From Mucilaginibacter daejeonensis (lineage in GTDB: Bacteria; Bacteroidota; Bacteroidia; Sphingobacteriales; Sphingobacteriaceae): a DNA stretch of 64,000 nt. Shown piece by piece: positions 36,783-45,582 of this stretch. How positions within the stretch are numbered: the first letter of the stretch is position 1; the number at the start of each line of letters is the position of its first letter. The stretch lies in assembly GCF_020783335.1 (NCBI RefSeq), contig NZ_CP086068.1:62001-126000 (forward strand). Reading direction: 5' to 3'. Position numbers and translations under genes: made by a program. The notes beneath the pieces are model-generated. The model ran no database searches. It was not told where the DNA came from and saw nothing but the letters and a program-made list of their open reading frames with translations.

Positions 36783-36804
36783 TGTATACGGTGATATATA
36801 CGGT
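36783..36804 (+). promoter_or_regulatory. Putative integrase arm-type sites, right
   Basis: TGTATACGGT at 36783-36792 and TATATACGGT at 36795-36804, the same 12-bp phase and orientation as the left pair, 73 nt before attR. Confidence 0.55.
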
Positions 36805-36877
36805 TGACACTATCGTATAACTTCAAATAGTGCGTTTATTAACAGATTTAACAACATCAACGACAGTATATCGCAAT

Positions 36878-36921
36878 CATGGGGTGCTGGAGGTCGTAGG
36901 TTCAAATCCTGCCATCCCGAC
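36878..36921 (+). repeat. attR core, 44-bp partial tRNA-Pro copy
   Basis: Exact copy of the tRNA-Pro 3' part (13457-13500). The sequence after it lacks the CCA encoded at attL (GAC followed by AAAAAG) and keeps a diverged tRNA terminator hairpin at 36930-36975. This is the chromosomal 3' end displaced by integration. Confidence 0.95.
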
Positions 36922-36929
36922 AAAAAGTA

Positions 36930-36975
36930 AAAGCATATTTGAAAGGTTAGTGAACCGGTCAGATATGCTTTTTTT
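36930..36975 (+). terminator. Chromosomal copy of the tRNA-Pro terminator
   Basis: AAAGCATAT (36930-36938) and ATATGCTTT (36963-36971) with a following T run, homologous to the hairpin at 13508-13553. Confidence 0.65.
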
Positions 36976-37086
36976 GTTTGATAAGGGATATGCAAACGGC
37001 CCTACCTGATATAAACTGATCGGTATCGACGTTCGTAAATTATAAAGAATGAAGATAAGGCAAGTGAACAAACAGTGTCCGTATGT

Positions 37087-38034
37087 TCATGTCCACTCCG
37101 GGAATTGAGAGACATTTAGATCTAAAGCTGAGATGGCTTTCATCTCAGACTCACTGAGCTTAAAGTCGAAAATGTTTAAATTCTCGGTCATATGTGCTTT
37201 TTGAACAGTTCTGGGTATAGCAACTACTCCTCGTTGGTAATGCCACCTTAAACTTACCTGGGCATTGCTTTTATTATGTTTTTTGCCAATATCAGCTAAT
37301 GCCTGGTTCGTAAAGAGGCCATTTCTTCCCTCTGCGAATGGTGCCCAGGCTTCCGTTCGTACCCCGTGAGTGTTCATATAAGTATAGGAATCCTTCTCTT
37401 GGAAGAAAGCATGGGTCTCGATTTGATTTACGGCGGGTTTGATCTTCGCTACGGACATTAGGTCCTCATATTGAGCTGGTGTGAAATTACTTATACCTAT
37501 AGCTTTTATCTTACCCTCCTTGTAAAGCTCTTCCATCATTCTCCACGAACCTTTAAAATCACCTCTTGGCCGATGGATCAGATACAGGTCCAAATAGTCA
37601 GTATCCAGTTTTTTCAAAGACGTTTCAAAAGCTGTTTTGGCCTTTTCATATCCAGCATCATCTACCCAAATTTTTGACGTGATGAACAGTTCTTCTCTTT
37701 TGATACCGCTTTTTTTTATCCCTGATCCAACAAATGTTTCGTTGCCATACCTGCTTGCCGTATCGATAAGGCGATAACCTACCGATATCGCTTCAGCCAC
37801 AGAACGTTCACATATCTCATTCCTTAAAGAGTAAGTGCCAAAACCCAGAGTTGGCATAAGTAGACCGTTATTGAGTTTAACGGTTGGGACCGTACTATTG
37901 TCTTTCATAAGATCTATAGCACCATATGCACTATCACCCAAAAAAGGTAAAAGGATAGCAGAGGTTGCGAACACCGCGCTTTTTTGTAAAAAATCTCGGC
38001 GGTTTATCTCTTTTTGTTGGTTCTTGATATCCAT
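37087..38034 (-). CDS. TAT-exported aldo/keto reductase
   Basis: A 315-aa AKR with a twin-arginine signal (NRRDFLQKS, residues 11-19, followed by a hydrophobic stretch to about 42), implying periplasmic export in folded form with cofactor. The AKR TIM barrel has the tetrad visible: Asp and Tyr in DTASRYGNE, Lys in ITSKIWV, His in LIHRP. NADPH-binding GISNFTPAQ and IPRTVQ are present near the C-terminus. Substrate unknown. First chromosomal gene after the island. Confidence 0.92.
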   Translation of the reverse strand: MDIKNQQKEINRRDFLQKSAVFATSAILLPFLGDSAYGAIDLMKDNSTVPTVKLNNGLLMPTLGFGTYSLRNEICERSVAEAISVGYRLIDTASRYGNETFVGSGIKKSGIKREELFITSKIWVDDAGYEKAKTAFETSLKKLDTDYLDLYLIHRPRGDFKGSWRMMEELYKEGKIKAIGISNFTPAQYEDLMSVAKIKPAVNQIETHAFFQEKDSYTYMNTHGVRTEAWAPFAEGRNGLFTNQALADIGKKHNKSNAQVSLRWHYQRGVVAIPRTVQKAHMTENLNIFDFKLSESEMKAISALDLNVSQFPEWT

Positions 38035-38499
38035 AGCATTATGATTTCGATATTACTCGGTAGTATTTTTAGACACTGTTGTAAAGCAAGCTTAAGGTGT
38101 CTGCCAAAAGCAGATCATGCGATAGCGAATAAATTGATACTAAGCCTTTGATTGGTTAAATCAAACTTATACAATTAAGACGATCTCCATATATACAGGA
38201 GGACATAGGATGATCGATACAGATAAAAGGATTTTTATATAAACCACTGATAATTAATAAATTATATTGTTATAGACTTTGACTATCAGTTGAATTTGAT
38301 ACGATTAAACAATAGAATGAGACAAGTGTCCAGCACTGCCTTAGTGGTAAGTTTGGCTTGACCGCTTGTCGCAAAAGGCCTTAGGCGTTTCGAAAAACTG
38401 GTCATACGCTCATCTTTTTACCCAACTTGCGAGAAGCTTTATATAGGGTTATGTTCTTGCGTTCGTTATTCGGTTGACTATCTTAGAGAACCAGATCTT
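38035..38499. other. 465-nt intergenic stretch, nothing recognised
   Basis: A+T rich in the middle with stops in all frames. No tRNA, clear repeat or terminator seen. Confidence 0.5.
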
Positions 38500-39267
38500 A
38501 TGAAACGTATACTAACCGTTATGTTTGGGCTGATCGCATTTAGCCTAAATACCATTGCTCAAGACCGACCGTCGGTCAACTACATGGCTTCTATTAAGCG
38601 GTATGACCTTTCGAAGCTTTGGCGAGCTGATGCGATCGTTACCCATGGTTCAGATGACATCATAGAAACTGAACCTTTTCCTGAACCCTTAGGCTACATA
38701 GGAACTGATCATCAGCGATTCTATATTCATTATACTTCTGTCCGGAAGGACACCTCTGATCCTTACAAATATCTGGTGCAAGGCAAAACGAGAGTTAAAG
38801 ATCATATCTGTAATATTAAAGGCACTATTACTATCGTCAAGGCGCAACTCTTCAAAGGATCTGACGACCCAAGATATAGGCAAGGTGAGGTTGTTTGCAA
38901 GGTGGAGCTAAAAGAAGATAGTGCCCAAAAGCACAGTGGGATGATCAAAGGGCAAATGATAAGTAACTGGTGTTTAGACAAGCGGGATAACCTTTTGTAT
39001 GATGCTATCAACTTTGTTGCGGATGGTTATTGCAACAACCAGTGCACAGCTGTTTGGACAAGCTACACAACACATCAAAGCAAGATCTGTAACTGGGGCG
39101 ACTTCAGAATGCCCAATAGCGAGCAACTGGATACAGGGGTTGGGGATGTTTATATTAATGAGCGCTTCATCAAGAATGGCTGGCAGAACTATGTAAAAGC
39201 TTATTCTGGTGATAGGCGAGAGGCCAAGCGGGCTATCGCTGAGGAAGAGCGTAAATGGTGGAAGTAG
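38500..39267 (+). CDS. Secreted protein of unknown function, 255 aa
   Basis: The signal peptide (MKRILTVMFGLIAFSLNTIAQ) is cleaved after IAQ or nearby. The mature part has an even set of cysteines (HICNIKG, VCKVEL, NWCLDKR, GYCNNQC, ICNWGD), suggesting disulfides. A basic, helical C-terminus reads DRREAKRAIAEEERKWWK. No family recognised. Confidence 0.65.
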   Translation: MKRILTVMFGLIAFSLNTIAQDRPSVNYMASIKRYDLSKLWRADAIVTHGSDDIIETEPFPEPLGYIGTDHQRFYIHYTSVRKDTSDPYKYLVQGKTRVKDHICNIKGTITIVKAQLFKGSDDPRYRQGEVVCKVELKEDSAQKHSGMIKGQMISNWCLDKRDNLLYDAINFVADGYCNNQCTAVWTSYTTHQSKICNWGDFRMPNSEQLDTGVGDVYINERFIKNGWQNYVKAYSGDRREAKRAIAEEERKWWK

Positions 39268-39331
39268 AGCTCTCGCGAATCATGAGCTGTATATGTTCTT
39301 AATTGATAAGGTCGAATGCTATGTTCTTCAC

Positions 39332-39643
39332 TTAGACCAGTTCCTCGAGGCTTAAAAATATCGGTATCACTGATCTGCCCCGCTTAGTAAGGGTGTATTC
39401 AATATTCAAGGGCTTCAGCCGTATCACCTCCTTCCGCAAGATGCCGGCCTCTTCCAACTCTCTTAGAGCCACTGATAAGGACTGTTTGTTGCTTCCTTTT
39501 AATTGCCGTAACAAAGCATTGAACCGCAATGGCGCTGTTGTGGCTATTTTAAATAATTGCGGTTTCCATTTACCTGATAGTGATCTGAGGAGGCTTTGAG
39601 CCGGGCAATTATTGTCTGAGTTTTCGGTAAAGGTGGTAGTCAT
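39332..39643 (-). CDS. HxlR-family transcriptional regulator
   Basis: A 103-aa winged-helix regulator with the HxlR landmarks CPAQSLLRSLSGKWKPQLF, FNALLRQLKGSNKQSLSVAL, LEEAGILRKE and YTLTKRGRS. HxlR proteins often sense redox or electrophile stress through a conserved N-terminal Cys (here Cys13). Divergent from the DsbA-like gene with 143 nt between starts, so it probably controls that gene. Confidence 0.9.
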   Translation of the reverse strand: MTTTFTENSDNNCPAQSLLRSLSGKWKPQLFKIATTAPLRFNALLRQLKGSNKQSLSVALRELEEAGILRKEVIRLKPLNIEYTLTKRGRSVIPIFLSLEELV

Positions 39644-39786
39644 GTTTTCTTGACCTATTGATGGTGAATGTGGTCTTCCTCACCTTTGCTATGGATCAAT
39701 ATCAAGCGATCCTGATCAGATGAGGCTGTCGCAAAGCTACCGACTTTCAGCCATAATCTGACAGGACATTTGTTTATTAAGACAAT

Positions 39787-40695
39787 ATGGAGAAAAAGAC
39801 CAACCCGATGCTTTGCGATATAGAGACCGGCTTATGTGAAGTGCCATCGCAACAGAACGACCGACCAACAGAGGTAAACAACGTCGGCAAAAAGCCACTG
39901 AAGATGCTGTACTTCACCGATCCCATCTGTTCATCATGCTGGGGTATCGAGCCGCAGTTACGAAGGCTGAAGTTAGCTTATGGTTATGTGTTGCATGTAG
40001 AATATCGTATGGGTGGCTTACTGCCCGACTGGAGCTATAACAGCGGAGGCATCAGCAAGCCGTCGGACGTTGCCCATCACTGGGATGAGGTGAGCCTTCA
40101 TTACAATATGCCTATAGATGGTGACGTGTGGCTGGAAGATCCGCTGGACTCCTCTTATCCGCCATCTATCGCATTCAAGGCAGCGCAGCTACAGGATGAA
40201 AAGAAAGCCCTGATGATGCTTCGCATCATGCGCGAGATGGTCTTTTTGAAGAAGATGAACATTGCTAAGCGCGACATCATCTTGCAGGCTGCTGCTTTAG
40301 CCGATCTGGACCTGACCAAATTCGAGGCAGACCTTGATAATGAGGCCCAAAGAGCATTTCAAGAAGACCTCGCCTTGGCACGCAGCATGGGAGTGAGAGG
40401 GTTCCCGACCATATTTTTCACCAATGCTACAGGCGATACCGAAAAAGCTTATGGAACTAAGCCGTATGAGGTATATAAGATGGCTATTAAAAAGCTCATA
40501 CCTAACATAAAAGAACAGGACCATGCCGAAGACCTGAAAGGTTTATTCGGTCTATTCAAAACAATGACCACATGCGAATTTGCCGAGTTGAGCGGCACAA
40601 CCATAGAGGAGTCCGATCAACTTTTACAGCAAGCCCATAATGACGGCCATATACAAGTATATCATAGCAAGAACGGCCCATTATGGTCACGTTGA
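39787..40695 (+). CDS. DsbA-family (FrnE/SpxH-like) thiol protein
   Basis: A 302-aa cytoplasmic-type thioredoxin-fold protein without a signal peptide. The redox motif Cys48-x-x-Cys51 is in FTDPICSSCWG. A helical insertion and the cis-Pro motif GVRGFPTIFF are typical of the FrnE/SpxH branch. A C-terminal winged-helix-like tail (about 245-302) is unusual in length. The substrate is unknown. Divergent from an HxlR regulator. Confidence 0.85.
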   Translation: MEKKTNPMLCDIETGLCEVPSQQNDRPTEVNNVGKKPLKMLYFTDPICSSCWGIEPQLRRLKLAYGYVLHVEYRMGGLLPDWSYNSGGISKPSDVAHHWDEVSLHYNMPIDGDVWLEDPLDSSYPPSIAFKAAQLQDEKKALMMLRIMREMVFLKKMNIAKRDIILQAAALADLDLTKFEADLDNEAQRAFQEDLALARSMGVRGFPTIFFTNATGDTEKAYGTKPYEVYKMAIKKLIPNIKEQDHAEDLKGLFGLFKTMTTCEFAELSGTTIEESDQLLQQAHNDGHIQVYHSKNGPLWSR

Positions 40696-40723
40696 TACTT
40701 GTGTGTAATTGATATAGTTACTA

Positions 40724-41734
40724 TCAATATTCGATACGCACGTCATCGCTTGCTGCATAACCGGTACAGGTCAATATCCAGCCTTGTTTCATTTCGGCAT
40801 CGGTCAGTACCTCATTCTTCACTACCGTTACTTGGCCCGAGGTGCATTTTACGGCACAGGCGGCGCATACACCGGCGCCACAACTATATGGCAGATGCAG
40901 ATCATTTTGCAAGGCCGCCTGAAGAATGGTTTGGTTGGCGCCGGTGACCAAGTCATGAACTTCACCATTAAAATTAATGCGGATCTTGTGCGGTTCAAAA
41001 TTGGTCACGGTGGTGCTTGACGGTACCGTCTCCAGCACAAAGTTCTCGCGGTGAATGTGCGTGTCATCTACATGCATGTACAATAGCGTAAGCCTCACCA
41101 TGCGCATGTAAGTGAACGGGCCACATAGATAGTATTGAGCCTGCCTAAACGTATCGGGCAGGTACTGGCGGATCAGGTTCTCGGCTACGTAATTGTTCAG
41201 TCGCTTACCTTCATCACTGATCAGGTGTATGATCTTTAGGTGCCCACCAGAGGCCGCACTCAATTCATCCAATTCTTTTTTAAAGATGATACTGGAAGCG
41301 CTCAGGTTACTGTAAAAAAGATAGACCGGTCGGTCGAAACCCTGAAGGATGAGATACTTTAAATGAGCGTATATAGGGGAGATACCACTGCCTGCAGCAA
41401 AATACACGAGTGGTGCATCAAGCAGCGGCTCGGGTAACGTGAACCGGCCGGCCGGTTCAACAGCTTTCCAAATATCGCCTATACGGGCGTAAGTATGCAG
41501 GTAACGGGTCACCTCGCCATTGGGGATACGCTTAATGGTTAATGACAGCATCTGCTCGTGCGGCGATGAGCTCAATGAATAGGAGCGACGCACCTCCTGG
41601 CCATGATGATCGATCACCAAGGTCAGGAACTGTCCGGCTTGATAACTGACAGTGCCGCCATCAACAGGTAATAGGTAAAAGGTCGAGGTATCGGCCGTGT
41701 TGCGCTCGATAGCCTGCACGCGTAACGAAAGCAT
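40724..41734 (-). CDS. PaaE-type ferredoxin reductase (FAD, NAD, 2Fe-2S)
   Basis: A 336-aa three-domain electron-transfer flavoprotein. FAD-binding RRSYSLSS is at about 50-57, the NAD(P) site YFAAGSGISPIYAHL at about 110-124, and a C-terminal plant-type 2Fe-2S domain has YSCGAGVCAACAVKC plus a last Cys in LTCTGYA. The stop is 1 nt from the MDR oxidoreductase gene upstream of it, so they are co-transcribed. Resembles the phenylacetate oxygenase reductase but no paa gene is nearby; a generic redox partner is more likely. Confidence 0.9.
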   Translation of the reverse strand: MLSLRVQAIERNTADTSTFYLLPVDGGTVSYQAGQFLTLVIDHHGQEVRRSYSLSSSPHEQMLSLTIKRIPNGEVTRYLHTYARIGDIWKAVEPAGRFTLPEPLLDAPLVYFAAGSGISPIYAHLKYLILQGFDRPVYLFYSNLSASSIIFKKELDELSAASGGHLKIIHLISDEGKRLNNYVAENLIRQYLPDTFRQAQYYLCGPFTYMRMVRLTLLYMHVDDTHIHRENFVLETVPSSTTVTNFEPHKIRINFNGEVHDLVTGANQTILQAALQNDLHLPYSCGAGVCAACAVKCTSGQVTVVKNEVLTDAEMKQGWILTCTGYAASDDVRIEY

Positions 41735-41735
41735 A

Positions 41736-42734
41736 TTAGCTGATGCTGATCACCAATTTACCGAACTGTGCCGAATTCCCCATTTTATTCACTGCCTTTT
41801 GCATATCGGCCAGGGGGTACACCTCGTCTACCACGGGTACGATCTTATGCTCGTTAACCAGGTCAAGCATAGCCTCAAAGTCGTCGGGCGAACCCATCAT
41901 GGTGCCCAGCAACTGTAATTGCTTGGAGAAAAGCGTCCGGGCAGGAAGCTCGGGTATGTTGCCCGCCGTAGCGCCAAAGAACACGATGCGACCGCCGGCG
42001 TTCATCAGGTCAGGTAGCTTAACAAAGTCGGGGCCTAAGGCACTATCGATCACCACATCAAAGCCGCCGGCCATATGTTTCAATTCTTCGGCCCAATCCT
42101 GCGCTTTGTAGTTCACACCCGCAGCTGCGCCCAATTGCCTTGCCCGTTCGATCTTATCACCGGAGCCTGAGGTCACAAATACCTGGCAACCTGCGGCTAC
42201 TGCAAATTGAACGGCATAAGTACCTGTACCGGCACCAGCCCCAACAACCAGTACCTTATCACCTTTTTTGGCTTTGCCTTTAAAGAACAACGCACGGTAG
42301 GCGGTTAATCCGGCTAAGGGTAATGCGGCGGCCTGCTCAAAACTCAGGTGTGCTGGTTTAGGGTGCAAGTATTCTATCTTTACCTTAACATACTCGGCAA
42401 AAGTACCGTCATCCGGCAAGCCCAGAATATTGAATTCCTTGGAATGATGGTCAGCGTGATCGCCCCAGTCATGGCCCGGGTTAATGATCACTTCTTTGCC
42501 TAGCCATTCCTGTCCGGCATCGCCAGCCACTTCTACCACTACACCGGCACCGTCAGACCCTAAGATCGTAGGGTATTTGATGCCCGCATACTTGCCAATG
42601 CTGATCCAATGATCGCGGCGGTTAAGAGCTGCGGCTTTCAATTGAACAAGAGCTTCGCCCGGGGCTAAAGTGGGTTTGTCAACTTCCTGAAGGGTGAGAG
42701 GCTGATCAGCCCCAACAAGTACTATGGCTTTCAT
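41736..42734 (-). CDS. MDR-superfamily NAD(P)-dependent oxidoreductase
   Basis: A 332-aa zinc-type alcohol dehydrogenase-like fold. The NAD(P) site is GAGAGTGTYAVQFA (about 169-182). The lobe that normally carries four structural-zinc cysteines reads GHDWGDHADHHSKEF and has none, so the protein is of the zinc-independent quinone oxidoreductase kind or has lost structural zinc. Co-transcribed with the reductase downstream. Confidence 0.88.
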   Translation of the reverse strand: MKAIVLVGADQPLTLQEVDKPTLAPGEALVQLKAAALNRRDHWISIGKYAGIKYPTILGSDGAGVVVEVAGDAGQEWLGKEVIINPGHDWGDHADHHSKEFNILGLPDDGTFAEYVKVKIEYLHPKPAHLSFEQAAALPLAGLTAYRALFFKGKAKKGDKVLVVGAGAGTGTYAVQFAVAAGCQVFVTSGSGDKIERARQLGAAAGVNYKAQDWAEELKHMAGGFDVVIDSALGPDFVKLPDLMNAGGRIVFFGATAGNIPELPARTLFSKQLQLLGTMMGSPDDFEAMLDLVNEHKIVPVVDEVYPLADMQKAVNKMGNSAQFGKLVISIS

Positions 42735-42861
42735 AAACAGAGGTCAGTTATCGCTTATCAGGCGAAATTTAGCAATTTAATATAACCTTAAGATCGATAG
42801 ACCTTATCGGTATCTATCAAACCCCTTACCTCTTGAGATGTTTTTATCCTTGCTAATGGCA

Positions 42862-43773
42862 TTAATTAAAGGCTTGCCTGAACCCGAGCGGAGACACATT
42901 GGTCTTTAATTTGAATAACTTACTAAAAGACTGAGGATGTTCGAACCCCAAGTTATAAGCGATCTCGCTTACAGACAGGTTGGTGGTAGATAGCTTTTCT
43001 TTAGCCTTTTCAATAAGTACATAATGGATATGCTGCTGTGCATTTTGACCGGTGAGCGATCGCAGCATATCGCTCAGGTAGGTAGGGGTAAGGTTGAGCT
43101 GATCGGCCAGGTATTGAACCGTGGGTATGCCGGACGCCAAAGCCGTCTCGTTATTAAAGTAATTGTTCAGGAGCTCTTCAAGCTGTTGCAGCAAATTATT
43201 ATTCACGATCTTGCGGGTGATGAACTGCCTTTTATAGAACCGGTTAGCATAGTTAAGCAGTAGTTCTATTTGTGCCATCACCACGTTTTGGCTCAATTCG
43301 TCAATTGGGTTGTTCAATTCCTTCTCTATCATCTGGAAAATGGAAGTGATCATCAGGCGTTCATCTTCTGAAAGGTGCAACGCCTCGTTGGTAGAATAGG
43401 AGAAGAAACCGTATTGCTTAATGCTTTTTGCCAGCGGATAACCCAAAAAGAAGTCGGGGTGGATCAGCAAGGTATATTGTGAGCATACATTGGTCTCGCC
43501 ATCATTACGCCCAATGATCTGCCCCGGCGACGCGAAAAGCATTCCACCTTCATCAAAATCATATTGGCTTTGCCCATATCTTAATTTTCCGCTGAGCTTA
43601 GGTTTGCACGAGATCTTATAAAAACCAAGCACATGATGCTGTGGCGGACCAGACTGGCCATGAGCACCGTTGATCAAGCTTATCAACGGATGCTTTGGCG
43701 CGGGTAATCCGAACGCCCGGTGTGCATCAGCCAGCGACGTAAATTTATGGGGAACGTTCTCTTGCTTTTTCAT
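42862..43773 (-). CDS. AraC-family transcriptional regulator
   Basis: A 303-aa protein with an N-terminal cupin-like sensing domain (about 1-180) and a C-terminal AraC double HTH (about 205-303, with VQYLADQLNLTPTYLSDML and VSEIAYNLGFEHPQSFSKLFK). The ATG at 43773 (MKKQENVPHKF) is chosen; an ATG 36 nt upstream is possible. It lies between two enzyme genes on the same strand and probably regulates one of them. Confidence 0.9.
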   Translation of the reverse strand: MKKQENVPHKFTSLADAHRAFGLPAPKHPLISLINGAHGQSGPPQHHVLGFYKISCKPKLSGKLRYGQSQYDFDEGGMLFASPGQIIGRNDGETNVCSQYTLLIHPDFFLGYPLAKSIKQYGFFSYSTNEALHLSEDERLMITSIFQMIEKELNNPIDELSQNVVMAQIELLLNYANRFYKRQFITRKIVNNNLLQQLEELLNNYFNNETALASGIPTVQYLADQLNLTPTYLSDMLRSLTGQNAQQHIHYVLIEKAKEKLSTTNLSVSEIAYNLGFEHPQSFSKLFKLKTNVSPLGFRQAFN

Positions 43774-43864
43774 AGCTAAATTCAATAACAAATGACCGGT
43801 ATTGGTCAATATCGGTCATTTGCTGATGTTCATCAAATTATTAAGGGTTCTGTAATGTCATTTT

Positions 43865-44707
43865 TTATTTAGACACTCCCTGCGCTTGGTCAGACACCTC
43901 TTTCCATTCTTCCCAGGTGGCCAGGCGTTCGGCGTATGCCTCTTTAACCCACGGTAAGCAATGGCTACCTAAAAAGAAGCGCAAAGGCGGGTTCTCGGCA
44001 TCAACGATCTTAAACACAGCTTCAGGCGTTGCTTCAGGGTCTCCCCGTTCCATTGTACGTAAGCTACCGAAAAATTTATCTTTATAGTCGGTATAGATGT
44101 CAAGGCCTTGTGAGAACTTGAGCGAATCCTGGCTGCCAAATTCGGTAGCATAAGCACCCGGCTCAATAATGGTGACCTTAATGCCAAAGTCCTTTACCTC
44201 GGCTGCCAAACTTTCGTGAATGGCCTCAAAGGCCCATTTTGATGAACAATAGTAACCGATCACAGGCAGCGTTACATGCCCTAAATTGCTTGAGGTACCG
44301 ATGATATGACCGCCGCCTTGTTGACGCAACAACGGCAACGCCGCTTGTATGACCGAGACGGGGCCGATCACATTGGTCTCGTATAAAGCACGTATCTCAT
44401 CGGCATTGGCTTCTTCAATGGTGCTTACCAATGAATATCCTGCATTGTTAAGCACAATGTCCAGCCTGCCAAAATGTGCATGCGCCTGTTCTACCGCTGC
44501 TTTGGCCTGATCGGCGTTGGTAACGTCAAGCTCAAGGGTCAGTACATTGTCGCCATATTTCTCGTTCAAGTGGGCGATGCTCTCTAATTTACGTGCAGTG
44601 GCCGCGACCTTATCGCCGCGTTCAAGTGCAGCTTGGGTCCAAACGCTGCCAAAACCACGGGAAGCTCCCGTAATGAACCATATCTTACTTTCTTTTTGCT
44701 CTTTCAT
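43865..44707 (-). CDS. SDR-family oxidoreductase
   Basis: A 280-aa classical short-chain dehydrogenase: TGASRGFGS near residue 13 (cofactor loop), NNAGYS (about 87-92), catalytic Ser in IGTSSNLG and Y-x3-K in YYCSSKW near residue 157. The C-terminal half is longer than minimal SDRs. Substrate not predictable. Followed by the AraC regulator gene. Confidence 0.9.
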   Translation of the reverse strand: MKEQKESKIWFITGASRGFGSVWTQAALERGDKVAATARKLESIAHLNEKYGDNVLTLELDVTNADQAKAAVEQAHAHFGRLDIVLNNAGYSLVSTIEEANADEIRALYETNVIGPVSVIQAALPLLRQQGGGHIIGTSSNLGHVTLPVIGYYCSSKWAFEAIHESLAAEVKDFGIKVTIIEPGAYATEFGSQDSLKFSQGLDIYTDYKDKFFGSLRTMERGDPEATPEAVFKIVDAENPPLRFFLGSHCLPWVKEAYAERLATWEEWKEVSDQAQGVSK

Positions 44708-44812
44708 AATGTATCGTTTTGATAGAACAAATTTGAAGAGATAAGCATATTTACATGTAGCTTAAATGAGGTGTTTTGTAGCCAAAATGAGAATACATGT
44801 GGATCAGAAACG

Positions 44813-44848
44813 ACAAAGCCACTGCAAGTATACCTGCAATGGCTTTGT
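44813..44848. terminator. Hairpin between SDR and superoxide dismutase genes
   Basis: ACAAAGCCACTGCA and TGCAATGGCTTTGT form a 14-position stem with one mismatch and an 8-nt loop. T-rich sequence follows on the plus strand only. It lies 41 nt beyond the sod stop and may end that transcript. Confidence 0.5.
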
Positions 44849-44888
44849 TGTTTTGATGCTCCCTTCCAGTGAGGACCTGGGCGGATGC

Positions 44889-45503
44889 TTATTTAGCTTT
44901 TTTGTACAGCTCGGCAACGTGGTTCCAGTTGATCACGTTCCAGATGGCTGCTAAGTAGTCAGGACGCTTGTTCTGATATTTCAGGTAATAAGCATGCTCC
45001 CAAACATCGATACCCAAGATCGGGGTGCCTTTTACAGTGATCTCAGGAAGGTCCATCAATGGATTGTCCTGGTTAGGGGTTGAGGTAACGGCCAGTTTTT
45101 TATCGGCAGTTACTACTAACCAAGCCCAGCCCGAACCAAAACGGGTAGCACCAGCTTCGTTCATCTTGGTCTTCAATTCGTCAAATGAACCGAAAGTGCT
45201 TTTGATCGCGTCAGCCAGTTCGCCGGTAGGCTCGCCACCACCGTTAGGCGACAGCAAGGTCCAGAATAAAGTGTGGTTATAGTGACCACCACCGTTGTTA
45301 CGTACGGCTGCAGGGAACTTAGATATATGTTTAACGATCTCTTCGATGCTGCTATTAGCCTCTGGTTTACCTTCTAAAGCTTTGTTCAGGTTGGTAACAT
45401 AAGCTTGGTGGTGCTTACCATGGTGGATCTCCATAGTGGCTTTATCGATGTGCGGTTCCAGAGCGTCGGTAGCGTATGGTAACGCCGGTAATTCAAATGC
45501 CAT
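44889..45503 (-). CDS. Fe/Mn superoxide dismutase
   Basis: A 204-aa cytoplasmic SOD converting superoxide to H2O2. Metal ligands visible: His27 in MEIHHGKHH, a second His in GHYNHTLFW, and Asp and His in [11 protein letters not shown]. Length and sequence are typical. GGGHYNH and SPNGGG suit the Mn/cambialistic group but metal specificity cannot be read. An isolated TATATTTG promoter -7 box lies 39 nt upstream. Confidence 0.96.
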   Translation of the reverse strand: MAFELPALPYATDALEPHIDKATMEIHHGKHHQAYVTNLNKALEGKPEANSSIEEIVKHISKFPAAVRNNGGGHYNHTLFWTLLSPNGGGEPTGELADAIKSTFGSFDELKTKMNEAGATRFGSGWAWLVVTADKKLAVTSTPNQDNPLMDLPEITVKGTPILGIDVWEHAYYLKYQNKRPDYLAAIWNVINWNHVAELYKKAK

Positions 45504-45541
45504 AGTGACTATTTTTTAAGGTTAAAAAAGATGTATCGTCG

Positions 45542-45549
45542 CAAATATA
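45542..45549 (-). promoter_or_regulatory. Promoter -7 box for superoxide dismutase
   Basis: TATATTTG on the minus strand matches the Bacteroidota -7 consensus. No clear TTTG -33 box is found at the right distance, so the promoter may need an activator. Confidence 0.5.
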
Positions 45550-45582
45550 AAGGGTTGACCCTCATAATTGTTCAGATTATTG

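Larger units (their letters stand above)
13457..36877 (+). mobile_element. 23.4-kb integrative genomic island in tRNA-Pro
   Basis: Bounded by the 44-bp direct repeat of the tRNA-Pro 3' end, with a tyrosine recombinase gene just inside the left end. The interior looks more A+T rich than the flanks, most genes are not recognisable, and several are truncated or frameshifted. No relaxase, coupling protein, T4SS or phage morphogenesis gene is visible. It is therefore not a self-transmissible ICE or prophage; it could be mobilised in trans or be a defective remnant. The likely order is integrase, unknown gene, paralog pair, SF2 ATPase, Rep-like gene, iteron region, then cargo. Confidence 0.93.

Noticed and set aside
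13457..36877. CRISPR array
   Set aside because: The 58-nt repeats are far apart and inverted, the intergenic units at 60747 are too few and too long, and no cas gene is present.
13457..36877. Prophage
   Set aside because: There is an integrase and a regulator but no capsid, terminase, portal, tail or lysis gene.
36810..37071. Minus-strand frames with GWQDLNLRPPAPHD and GMAGFEPTTSSTP
   Set aside because: They are antisense translations of the partial tRNA-Pro copy at attR, not genes.
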